A stretch of 9,764 bases of DNA. Source: Bacteroidia bacterium (GTDB taxonomy: Bacteria; Bacteroidota; Bacteroidia; Cytophagales; Cyclobacteriaceae). A program made the translations under genes and the position numbers. The notes beneath the pieces were generated by a model, which was not told where the DNA came from, searched no databases, and worked only from the letters and a program-made list of their open reading frames with translations. The stretch lies in contig JAENVX010000385.1 in the NCBI GenBank assembly GCA_016650355.1, forward strand, positions 1 to 9,764, written 5' to 3'. Shown one piece after another: positions 1-6,196 of this stretch. Within the stretch, counting starts at the first letter, position 1, and every line of letters begins with the position of its first letter.

Positions 1-254
1 AGTTGTGTGAGTTCATCGTTGGTAATTTTGGTGAGCAACTGACCTGGGGAAATGGCAGTAAGCACATTTTGCCCTAACGCCTTCTCTCTGATTTCGTCTG
101 TTACGTCCTTGGCTACCTTATAATTAACGTCAGCATCAATAAGTGCCTTGCGGATTTCCTTAACGGTGCTAGCAACATTGATTTCAGTGATTCGACCTTG
201 ACCTTTCAATGTTTGAAAGGCTTTTTCCAACTTTAAACTTAAACTATCGAACAT
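1..254 (-). CDS. ffh: Signal recognition particle GTPase Ffh (SRP54), N-terminal part, cut by window edge
   Basis: The first 84 residues of Ffh, the SRP protein that binds 4.5S RNA and signal sequences and docks ribosomes to FtsY at the membrane. The visible part starts MFDSLSLKLEKAFQTLKGQG and continues with ITEINVASTVKEIRKALIDADVN-type sequence, the helical N domain that precedes the Ras-like G domain. The G and M domains lie beyond position 1. The ATG at 252-254 is the standard start for the family. The gene is downstream of the glycerate kinase on the same strand, but a 120-bp gap with a TAAATTTG box suggests its own promoter. It is a housekeeping gene and marks the left border of the Moco neighbourhood. 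Identification from the N-domain sequence alone is strong but partial; FtsY shares the domain, but the start directly at the N domain and the residues fit Ffh. Confidence 0.9.
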   Translation of the reverse strand, partial: MFDSLSLKLEKAFQTLKGQGRITEINVASTVKEIRKALIDADVNYKVAKDVTDEIREKALGQNVLTAISPGQLLTKITNDELTQ

Positions 255-330
255 GGATCGTATTTAATTTGATAAATCAGATTACGTCAACATTACTGGC
301 TGATTTGGCTGGTTGAATCATAATAGTTTG

Positions 331-360
331 CAAATTTAACTTCTATTTTGATATGGAAAA
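331..360 (-). promoter_or_regulatory. Possible Bacteroidota-type promoter for ffh
   Basis: Read on the minus strand, TAAATTTG (331-338) matches the TAnnTTTG -7 element of Bacteroidota primary sigma promoters. The -33 position has TTTT (357-360) instead of TTTG, 18 bases upstream. It lies about 77 bp before the ffh start. The match is short and the region AT-rich, so this is only a candidate. Confidence 0.25.
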
Positions 361-374
361 GGACTCTTCTTGAC

Positions 375-1499
375 TTAGCGACTTCGTGCTAAAATTTGAT
401 TTGAAGTATTTTCCTTAATGAGTTCGAAAGCGTTGGCTATAGCCTCTTTTTCTGAAGTTTGAAGATTCACCAGGGTAAATGCCTGAGTTATTCCAATTTT
501 AAGTAATTCTTCCTGAAGCAGTTCGGATTTTCCTGCGATGGCCACTACTCGCTTGTTGTATTTCAATCCTAGCATTCCAACTTCCATCACTACTTTTCCG
601 GAGAGGGTTTGTTTATCAATTTTACCCTCTCCAGTTATGATGAGATCAGCTTGTTGAATTTTTTCATCAAGGCCGGTTGCCTGAATGATGTAATCCATAC
701 CTCGATGAATGCTGATATTCAAAAAAAGTTTTGCTCCACCCGGCAAACCTCCGCCTGCTCCTGAACCCGGAAAGTTTGTTGAAATACCAAACGCTGACTT
801 TGCAATCGATTCAAAATTTCGCAAACCATCATCCAATTGTTTAACGATTTTTTCTGTCGCCCCTTTCTGGGGTCCGTAAATATAGGCTGCACCAGTTGGG
901 CCAAATAAGGGATTGTCCACATCGCACAAGGCAACAAACTCAACATCTTTTATTCGGGGATGAATATGATCATTACGAATAGAATGGATTTGAAGCAGAC
1001 TTTCACCAACCGGTCTTAGGAGCTTACCATTTATATCAAAGAATTCAAATCCCAAAACTTGTGCCATTCCAATGCCTGCATCGTTGGTTCCGCTTCCGCC
1101 AATTCCCATCATTATTTTTTTTACACCTCTGTCCAATGCATCTTTTATTAGCTCACCAGTTCCCAGTGAGGTAGTAAAAAGTGGATTGCGATTTTCAGGT
1201 ATTAATAATTGAAGGCCGGATGCTTTCGCCATCTCGATAAAGGCTGTGCTGCCATCTTTTGAAATGCCATATTCTGCAGTTATTTTTTTATAATCTGGCC
1301 CTGTCACCTCAAGGGCTATCGTGCTTCCACGAAAATACTGTGTGAGGATTTCACATGTTCCTTCGCCTCCATCAGCCATAGGAACAGAAACGATATTTAA
1401 GTCGTGGTGTACTTTCTTCAATCCTAATGTGAGAGCATCACAAACTTCATTTGCAGTAAGCGAACCCTTAAACTTATCTGGTGCAAGCAGAATGTTCAT
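375..1499 (-). CDS. glxK: Glycerate 2-kinase (GlxK/GarK family)
   Basis: Phosphorylates D-glycerate with ATP, giving 2-phosphoglycerate for glycolysis, in the cytoplasm. From the chosen start the protein has 374 residues, normal for this family. Motifs in order: APDKFKGSL (6-14), PMADGGEGT (40-48), GIGGSGTNDAG (132-142), CDVDNPL (192-198), GPQKGA (209-214), a glycine-rich GSGAGGGLPGG (245-255) and ITGEGKID (288-295). The frame is open to an ATG at 1536-1538, but family members begin MNILLAPDKFKGS, and a TTGACG-N16-TATAAG promoter-like sequence overlaps the extra codons, so I chose the ATG at 1497-1499. The gene follows moeA on the same strand after 67 bp. In other bacteria glycerate kinase ends the glyoxylate (allantoin), glucarate or serine-cycle routes; the Moco/XdhC genes nearby make purine or glyoxylate use attractive, but no glyoxylate carboligase or tartronate semialdehyde reductase is in view. 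Confidence 0.93.
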   Translation of the reverse strand: MNILLAPDKFKGSLTANEVCDALTLGLKKVHHDLNIVSVPMADGGEGTCEILTQYFRGSTIALEVTGPDYKKITAEYGISKDGSTAFIEMAKASGLQLLIPENRNPLFTTSLGTGELIKDALDRGVKKIMMGIGGSGTNDAGIGMAQVLGFEFFDINGKLLRPVGESLLQIHSIRNDHIHPRIKDVEFVALCDVDNPLFGPTGAAYIYGPQKGATEKIVKQLDDGLRNFESIAKSAFGISTNFPGSGAGGGLPGGAKLFLNISIHRGMDYIIQATGLDEKIQQADLIITGEGKIDKQTLSGKVVMEVGMLGLKYNKRVVAIAGKSELLQEELLKIGITQAFTLVNLQTSEKEAIANAFELIKENTSNQILARSR

Positions 1500-1526
1500 G
1501 AAAGGATGATTTGAAATAGTAAAGAT

Positions 1527-1554
1527 CTTATAATGCAAACACTAAAGCCGTCAA
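1527..1554 (-). promoter_or_regulatory. Possible promoter of the glycerate kinase gene
   Basis: On the minus strand TTGACG (1549-1554) and TATAAG (1527-1532) are separated by 16 bases, a sigma70-like pair with 5/6 matches in each box. Transcription would start near 1520, about 20 nt before the ATG at 1499. If real it rules out the upstream ATG at 1538 as the start and means the gene can be expressed without moeA. Confidence 0.35.
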
Positions 1555-1566
1555 TTTTATTTTTTT

Positions 1567-2754
1567 TCATCGAAATGGATGATAGGGGAAAATTTCGCCT
1601 GCTTTGAATTCACTTTTCTCTAATGGGAGTTCAAGAAACCCATTAATATCTTTCAGGTTTGCAAAATCACCAGAACCTCCTCCTTCTATCGGATAGGCTA
1701 TCAATTTTCCAGCCTCGTTTATTGTTTTGACTTGCAGGAAATAGGTGAGCCCTGGTTTGAACGCATAGTCTGAGGCTAGTATAGCTTGTGAGTTCACTTG
1801 TTCCAAGCCCATACTTTTCGTCAGCCACGGTTTGATGTACCGATAGAAGCACATGTACGTTGAAACGGGATTTCCGGGCAGGGCAAAAACAGTATGCTGG
1901 TCAGATTTGCCAAACCAAAATGGTTTACCAGGCTTTTGGCTTACTTGATGGAAAAGTTTTTTAATACCAAGTGTTTCCAGAACTTCCGGAACAAAATCAA
2001 ATTTGCCTTTTGAAACGCCACCAGAGAGAATAATAAGTTCATGATCTTGGAGAATCTTAGTTAATTTATTCATCAGCTGTTCTTTTGAGTCAGTAAGATG
2101 AAATTTATAAGCATGGCAGCCCAATCCCATCAAAGCGGCCTGCAGAGCTGCATCATTTGATCTTCTGATTTGATGAGCCAATGGAATTTTATCAATATCT
2201 ACCAGTTCATCTCCCGTAGAAACAATTGCTGTTTTCGGAAAATTAAAAACCTGAACCTTACTTTTCCCAACAGTCGCAAAAAGTGCTACTTCTGCTGGTG
2301 AAATCTTCAATCCAGGTGAGAGTAATACTTGATTCTGTTTTGCATCCTGAGCTTGACGATGAATATTTTGCCCAGCGGTCAGTTCAAAAACGGTAATCTT
2401 AGCTTTATTATCGGTGATGACAACATCTTCGTAGCGAATCACCGTATCCGCTCCGTCCGGCAACACAGCTCCGGTCATCACTTCAATCGCATCATTACGA
2501 TTTTTTAATTTTATTGGAGGCATTCCCGCTGCCTGCGTCCCTACCAGGATAAATTCCTTTTGTCCTGCCTCAAGTGCTTTGGAATTTATAGCAATACCGT
2601 CCATCGACACACGATTAAAAGGAGGAAAGTCGCGGTCAGCGACAACAGGTTCACCCAAAATTCTGCCAACAGCTTCACTCAATTCAACTTCTTTTGTTTT
2701 TGATTTGAATAAATGAGAAAGAATTATTGCCGTAGCATCCTGAACGCTGATCAT
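1567..2754 (-). CDS. moeA: Molybdopterin molybdenumtransferase MoeA
   Basis: Inserts molybdate into adenylylated molybdopterin, the metal insertion step of Moco synthesis, in the cytoplasm. It has 395 residues, close to the usual ~400, with the MoeA/gephyrin-E architecture: an N-terminal part with PPFNRVSMDG (44-53, the conserved Asp follows Met), GADTVIRYED (101-110), then the MPT-binding domain with STGDEL (179-184), SGGVSKGKFDF (244-254), KPGKPFWFG (274-282) and ALPGNPVST (291-299), and the small beta-barrel domain IV at the C-terminus. The TGDEL Glu and the Asp of the SGGVS segment match residues described as functional in E. coli MoeA. The ATG at 2752-2754 starts MISVQDA, normal for the family. 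It is divergent from moaC across only 42 bp, so the two promoters must be packed together or overlap. It may be co-transcribed with the glycerate kinase downstream. No MogA-like domain is fused to it. Confidence 0.96.
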   Translation of the reverse strand: MISVQDATAIILSHLFKSKTKEVELSEAVGRILGEPVVADRDFPPFNRVSMDGIAINSKALEAGQKEFILVGTQAAGMPPIKLKNRNDAIEVMTGAVLPDGADTVIRYEDVVITDNKAKITVFELTAGQNIHRQAQDAKQNQVLLSPGLKISPAEVALFATVGKSKVQVFNFPKTAIVSTGDELVDIDKIPLAHQIRRSNDAALQAALMGLGCHAYKFHLTDSKEQLMNKLTKILQDHELIILSGGVSKGKFDFVPEVLETLGIKKLFHQVSQKPGKPFWFGKSDQHTVFALPGNPVSTYMCFYRYIKPWLTKSMGLEQVNSQAILASDYAFKPGLTYFLQVKTINEAGKLIAYPIEGGGSGDFANLKDINGFLELPLEKSEFKAGEIFPYHPFR

Positions 2755-2762
2755 GATTTGAC

Positions 2763-2770
2763 TAAATTTG
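2763..2770 (+). promoter_or_regulatory. Possible -7 element for moaC-mobA
   Basis: TAAATTTG matches the Bacteroidota -7 consensus TAnnTTTG and lies 26 bases before the moaC ATG, which would leave a leader of about 20 nt. I see no good TTTG at -33. The whole moeA/moaC spacer is 42 bp, so a promoter for moaC must reach into the moeA start region. Confidence 0.3.
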
Positions 2771-2796
2771 AAAGGTAAGATAGATACTTCAGCTCA

Positions 2797-3273
2797 ATGA
2801 AAAAACAATTTACACATATCAGCAAATCAGGTAATCCTCAAATGGTTGATGTGTCAGAAAAGAAAATAACCAAGAGGATTGCAAGAGCGCGGTCTGTTGT
2901 TTTTCTTGGAAAAGATATTTTAGGTAGAATGCAAGGTGATGAGTTGATTACAAAAAAGGGACCTGTATTCCATACTGCGATTGTTGCCGGGGTGATGGGA
3001 GCGAAGAAGACACATGAATTAATTCCATTCTGTCATCCGCTGGGTTTGGAAGATTGTCAAATCAAGATTACCGTTAAGAAAGAGAAGGTAATAATTGATT
3101 CAATAGCAGTAATTACGGGAAAAACAGGAGTGGAGATGGAAGCACTTACGGGTGCATCTATTGCGGCACTTACAATTTATGATATGTGCAAGGCCTTATC
3201 GCATGATATTATCATTGAGGAAGTAAAACTTATGGAGAAGACTGGAGGCAAGAAAGATTTCAAAAGAAAGTGA
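2797..3273 (+). CDS. moaC: Cyclic pyranopterin monophosphate synthase MoaC
   Basis: With MoaA it carries out the first Moco step: MoaC turns 3',8-cyclo-7,8-dihydro-GTP into cyclic pyranopterin monophosphate, in the cytoplasm. It has 158 residues, the normal length. Visible motifs: MVDVSEK (16-22), ELIPFCHPLGL (74-84) and the signature beginning GVEMEALTGAS (111-121) and ending IYDMCKA (127-133), which holds the catalytic Asp129 and Lys132 equivalents of E. coli Asp128 and Lys131. The ATG at 2797 is preceded by the divergent moeA promoter region. Its stop overlaps the mobA start by 4 bp (GTGA at 3270-3273), so the two are translationally coupled. MoaA, the radical-SAM partner, is not in the window and must be encoded elsewhere. 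Confidence 0.97.
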   Translation: MKKQFTHISKSGNPQMVDVSEKKITKRIARARSVVFLGKDILGRMQGDELITKKGPVFHTAIVAGVMGAKKTHELIPFCHPLGLEDCQIKITVKKEKVIIDSIAVITGKTGVEMEALTGASIAALTIYDMCKALSHDIIIEEVKLMEKTGGKKDFKRK

Positions 3274-3839
3274 AGAGAAAGGAGCTATACGGATTAGTAC
3301 TAGCTGGCGGAAAAAGCTCCCGGATGGGAAAAGATAAGGGGCTGATCGATTATCATGGGAAACCACAACGAGAACACCTATTTGATTTATTAAGTAAATT
3401 TTGTGATCATGTTTTCACATCATGTAGAGCAGAGCAGCATATACCTGCTTCATTAAATCCTATTTGCGATAAGTTCGATCTGGATAGTCCGTTAAATGGA
3501 ATCCTTTCCTCCTTTGAGTTACATACAGATAAAACCTGGCTGGTAGTTGCGGTAGATATGCCATTTGTCAATGAAGAAGTATTTCAGTTTTTGATTTTAA
3601 ATCGTGATCCCACGAAAGTTGCTACTTGCTTCTTTGATTCGGATGGAAAGCTGCCGGAGCCATTATTGACTATTTGGGAGCCCAATGCTTTTCCCAGCTT
3701 AAGTAAATTTATGGTAGACGGTGGCAGCAGCCCAAGAGAATTTTTGATTCAAAACGTGTGTAACAAGTTAGTTTACGCTGATTCAAAAATTTACATCAAC
3801 TATAATACACTGCAAGAATTGGAGAAAGGTAAGCACTAA
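3270..3839 (+). CDS. mobA: Molybdenum cofactor guanylyltransferase MobA
   Basis: Transfers GMP from GTP to Mo-molybdopterin, forming the MGD cofactor precursor used by DMSO-reductase-type enzymes. It has 189 residues, the normal size. Nucleotidyltransferase motifs: LAGGKSSRMGKDKG (11-24), binding GTP phosphates; the segment CDKFDLDSPLNGI (66-78), where E. coli has GPLAG; VDMPF (95-99) with the metal-binding Asp96; and NYNT (177-180) near the C-terminus. It starts with GTG at 3270, inside the last codon of moaC; the LAGG motif at residue 11 leaves no room for a later start. A CTP-specific MocA homologue is possible, since xanthine-dehydrogenase-type enzymes of some bacteria use MCD; the substrate cannot be settled by eye. 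It is the last recognisable gene of this plus-strand unit. Confidence 0.9.
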   Translation: MKRKELYGLVLAGGKSSRMGKDKGLIDYHGKPQREHLFDLLSKFCDHVFTSCRAEQHIPASLNPICDKFDLDSPLNGILSSFELHTDKTWLVVAVDMPFVNEEVFQFLILNRDPTKVATCFFDSDGKLPEPLLTIWEPNAFPSLSKFMVDGGSSPREFLIQNVCNKLVYADSKIYINYNTLQELEKGKH

Positions 3840-4280
3840 TCAGTGAGAATTTGCCATGTATTTTTTTGATCATGGTGAATAAATATGAAAAAAATGCAAG
3901 GTCTTTCATGAAAGTTACTCAGACGGAGCAGCAACTCCCAAAGACTTTTGAAAATGCATTGTACCTTTTAACATTTTCAATGAAATCAAAAAAAACGGTA
4001 GAAATTGGTTGGGAAAATACTTTTAATCAATTCGGCTAAATGCTTCTGAATCAGTCATTGATCTGATCAGTAAAATACATTTGTAAATTTTTTTAATTGC
4101 GCTGAGATTCCTCACAATCTCCCGGATATGTATTTATTTGATATGACCGGTGTTACTGAAGTGCCACCAGGTTTAAATTAATATTAAAGAAACCTTACAC
4201 CACTTAATTATGTTGAATAATTAACAAGCTTTTGTTTACGATGCTGTTAACTTTATAATGTCTATTCAAATAGTTGGCTT
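3840..4280. other. Gene-poor 441-bp region with inverted repeats and a possible coding remnant
   Basis: No convincing gene. There is a perfect 9-bp inverted repeat TTGAAAATG/CATTTTCAA (3948-3956 and 3972-3980, loop 15) and a 12-bp palindrome CTTTCATGAAAG (3903-3914). A 62-codon ORF with a TTG start (3851-4039) resembles translated AT-rich spacer. A stop-free run at 4074-4181 (+) reads in a protein-like way near its end, with DMYLFDMTGVTEVPPGLN then stop, and its second half is richer in GC than its surroundings. It may be the 3' end of a decayed gene; I do not recognise a family. The final part (4232-4259) holds the promoter-like sequence of the next small ORF. Confidence 0.4.
4232..4259 (+). 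promoter_or_regulatory. Promoter-like sequence before the 46-codon ORF
   Basis: TTGTTT (4232-4237) and TATAAT (4254-4259) are separated by 16 bases. The -10 box is a perfect sigma70 match. A TAACTTTA box resembling the Bacteroidota -7 element overlaps it (4248-4255). The start codon of the small ORF follows 21 bases after the -10 box, so the transcript would have a leader of roughly 15 nt. Confidence 0.4.
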
Positions 4281-4421
4281 ATGAAAACCTTAACCAAAAT
4301 GCATCTCCTGGAGATTCATGTAAATCCTATTAACCGCGATCTTATTATGGTCGTTACGGTTGCGATGCTGGTGTCGATTACACTTATCTCAGTAGGAATG
4401 ATGATAATTAGTCAAATCTGA
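4281..4421 (+). CDS. Small single-span membrane protein, 46 residues, unknown function
   Basis: An ATG ORF of 46 codons ending in TGA. The product begins MKTLTKMHLLEIHVNPINRD, a polar segment with Lys2, Lys6 and Arg19, followed by an uninterrupted hydrophobic stretch (about residues 21-45) rich in Met, Val and Ile, ending SQI. This predicts one membrane helix with the N-terminus inside by the positive-inside rule; there is no cleavage site or lipobox. Support for a real gene is the promoter-like sequence just upstream, the stop placed at the first arm of a hairpin (4418-4447), and codons less AT-rich than the spacer before it. No family is recognised. It converges with moaE. It could be a chance ORF; the hydrophobic helix directly framed by promoter and terminator argues against that. 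Confidence 0.5.
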   Translation: MKTLTKMHLLEIHVNPINRDLIMVVTVAMLVSITLISVGMMIISQI

Positions 4422-4447
4422 AAGATCTTCAGCTGAGGCTCTTTCAG
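4418..4447. terminator. Hairpin between convergent small ORF and moaE, possible bidirectional terminator
   Basis: Inverted repeat with outer arms CTGAAAGA (4418-4425) and TCTTTCAG (4440-4447), continuing inward with one mismatch and one G-T wobble to TCAGCTGA (4429-4436). It folds to a stem of about 13 pairs with a very short loop. The stop codon of the 46-codon ORF is inside the first arm, and moaE ends 28 bp away on the other strand. Neither side has a long T-tract, so an intrinsic terminator of classical type is uncertain. Confidence 0.45.
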
Positions 4448-4474
4448 AATCGACCGATTGAAGTATGAAATTTT

Positions 4475-4906
4475 CTAATTGGAGTGGACTGTCATTTGAG
4501 GACGGGCAGAGACCCATTCTTCACCATTCTCAAATACTTCCTTTTTCCAGATTGGCACTTTGATTTTTAGTTCGTCAACAATGAATTCGCACGCCTCAAA
4601 CGACTCCTTTCGGTGCGGTGCAGAGACTGCGACTGCGACAGCAGTTTCACCCGGTTTAAGTGTTCCTACTCTATGACAAACTGCACAGCCTAATAAGCCC
4701 CAGCGCTGCGTAGCCACATCAATAATCTTTCGTAACTCTGCAACGGCCATAGCCTCGTATGCTTCGTATTCAAGCCACCTTACCGTTTTTCCGAGAGCTG
4801 TACTTCGAACATTTCCTACGAAAAGATTAACGCCTCCTGCTCCCAAGCTGGAGACGGCTTCGATTACTTTTTGTACATCGATTGGTTTTTCAGTGATTTT
4901 AATCAT
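4475..4906 (-). CDS. moaE: Molybdopterin synthase catalytic (large) subunit MoaE
   Basis: With thiocarboxylated MoaD it inserts the two dithiolene sulfurs into cyclic pyranopterin monophosphate, producing molybdopterin. It has 143 residues, typical. Motifs: FVGNVR (29-34), LEYEAYEAMA (45-54), HRVG (78-81), the HRK triplet (98-100) and DELKIKVPIWKKE (111-123), in which Lys114 and Lys121 sit seven apart like the active-site Lys119 and Lys126 of the E. coli enzyme. The start ATG at 4904-4906 gives MIKITEKPID, normal for the family. It stands alone: its partner moaD is 3.9 kb away in the sufS-sufU-moaD unit, whereas in many bacteria moaD and moaE are adjacent. It is divergent from the MoeB gene over 139 bp, where a TTGACT-N17-TACTTT promoter candidate is seen. 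Confidence 0.96.
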   Translation of the reverse strand: MIKITEKPIDVQKVIEAVSSLGAGGVNLFVGNVRSTALGKTVRWLEYEAYEAMAVAELRKIIDVATQRWGLLGCAVCHRVGTLKPGETAVAVAVSAPHRKESFEACEFIVDELKIKVPIWKKEVFENGEEWVSARPQMTVHSN

Positions 4907-4939
4907 GGCGTAAAAGTTAGGTGGCTGAACAATGAATTT

Positions 4940-4968
4940 AAAGTAAGAATTTGAATGCTAATAGTCAA
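4940..4968 (-). promoter_or_regulatory. Possible promoter of moaE
   Basis: On the minus strand TTGACT (4963-4968) and TACTTT (4940-4945) are separated by 17 bases. Transcription would begin near 4933, leaving a leader of about 27 nt before the moaE ATG. The -10 box is a weak match to TATAAT. Confidence 0.3.
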
Positions 4969-5045
4969 GCAACAAAGAGAAAGAAATTTCAAATTGCTTT
5001 TCCCTTTGTAACTTTAGTAACTAATTAATCAAAACTTAAGAATCA

Positions 5046-6179
5046 ATGCTAACGCAACAGGAGTTGTTGAGGTATAACAGACAGATTTTGCTGCCCGACT
5101 TGAAATTAGAAGGTCAGGAAAAGCTTAAGTCAGGCAGCGTTCTCGTGATCGGAGCAGGCGGGCTGGGCTCACCAGCTTTGTATTACTTGACGGCCGCTGG
5201 CGTTGGCCGGGTTGGAATGGTGGACTTTGACACGGTGGATGTAAGTAATTTACAGCGGCAAATATTGTATGACACCAACGATGTTGGTAAATCAAAAACA
5301 GGTAGAGCACGCGAACGGCTGGAAGGGCTAAATGGCCTCATAAAAATTGAAACACACGATTGCCTGCTGGATTCCGAAAATGCTATGAACATCATTTCAA
5401 ACTATGATGTGATCATTGACGGCTCAGATAATTTGCCTACGCGTTACCTTGTAAATGACGCATGCGTGCTGTTGAAAAAGATACTAATCTATGGTGCTAT
5501 TTTTCAGTTTGAAGGGCAGGTAAGTGTTTTCAATGAGTTACATAAGGATGGCACCCGTGGGCCAAATTATCGTGACCTTTTTCCCGAGCCTCCGCCACCA
5601 GATATGGTTCCCTCATGCAATGTTGGTGGTGTTTTGGGTGTTTTACCCGGTATAATCGGTGCCATGCAGGCAAACGAGGCCATAAAGGTATTAGCAGGAA
5701 TTGGAACGACATTGAACGGAAGACTAATGGTTTTCGATAGCCTGGACTTCACTACTCGTTATTTAAAATTGAATCGAAATCCTGACAACCCGATTTCAGG
5801 AAACAATCCAACTATTCATGCACTCATCGATTATGACGAATTTTGCAATCCAACACACAATAATGGCAATGAGATTCAGGAGATTTCTGCAGCGGCTGTT
5901 AAGAAATTGTTAGATGAAGGAACTGCCGTTCAAATCATTGACGTGCGTGAAACCCTGGAATACGGTTTGGTAAATATTGGCGGGTTGAATATTCCTTTAG
6001 GTGAAATCGAAAGAACTATTTCTTTGATCTCGCGAGACATCCCCGTGGTTGTCCATTGTAAAAGTGGAGGTCGCAGCAGGTTAGCTATTAAGAAGTTGCA
6101 GCAAGATCATGGATTTACCAATTTATTGAATCTCAAAGGGGGGATAATCCAGTGGCAGAAAGAGTTAAATCTGAAGTGA
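5046..6179 (+). CDS. moeB: MoeB/MoeZ-type adenylyltransferase fused to a rhodanese domain, zinc cysteines missing
   Basis: E1-like enzyme that adenylates the C-terminal Gly-Gly of MoaD-type carriers; the C-terminal rhodanese can supply the sulfur for thiocarboxylation. It has 377 residues. The ThiF/MoeB domain (about 1-240) shows RYNRQILLPD (9-18), GAGGLGS (36-42, ATP), DVSNLQRQ (65-72), DGSDN (125-129, with the essential Asp128), PSCNVGGVLGVLPG (189-202, keeps the conserved Cys191) and QANEAIK. The rhodanese domain (about 277-377) has the active loop CKSGGRS with Cys338. Odd: the two CxxC zinc pairs of the family, usually CYRC and CPVC in this subgroup, read NYRD (174-177) and NPIS (248-251), so all four ligands are gone while neighbouring residues are conserved. 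The same domain order occurs in mycobacterial MoeZ and eukaryotic MOCS3/Uba4. Divergent from moaE; a weak TAACTTTA box (5009-5016) is 30 nt before the ATG. It converges with the propeller gene 17 bp on. Confidence 0.93.
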   Translation: MLTQQELLRYNRQILLPDLKLEGQEKLKSGSVLVIGAGGLGSPALYYLTAAGVGRVGMVDFDTVDVSNLQRQILYDTNDVGKSKTGRARERLEGLNGLIKIETHDCLLDSENAMNIISNYDVIIDGSDNLPTRYLVNDACVLLKKILIYGAIFQFEGQVSVFNELHKDGTRGPNYRDLFPEPPPPDMVPSCNVGGVLGVLPGIIGAMQANEAIKVLAGIGTTLNGRLMVFDSLDFTTRYLKLNRNPDNPISGNNPTIHALIDYDEFCNPTHNNGNEIQEISAAAVKKLLDEGTAVQIIDVRETLEYGLVNIGGLNIPLGEIERTISLISRDIPVVVHCKSGGRSRLAIKKLQQDHGFTNLLNLKGGIIQWQKELNLK

Positions 6180-6196
6180 TGAATAATTTAAAGCCC

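Noticed and set aside
255..285. TTGACG-N17-TTAAAT as promoter of ffh
   Set aside because: Its -10 box lies only about 7 nt before the ATG, which would make the transcript essentially leaderless; the TAAATTTG box further upstream is at least at a usable distance.
2755..2796. Moco riboswitch in front of moaC or moeA
   Set aside because: The spacer is 42 bp, far too short for the Moco RNA motif, and no suitable stems are visible.
3851..4039. 62-codon plus-strand ORF after mobA
   Set aside because: Needs a TTG start without a ribosome-binding signal, has a composition typical of translated AT-rich spacer and no recognisable motif; described only as part of the spacer.
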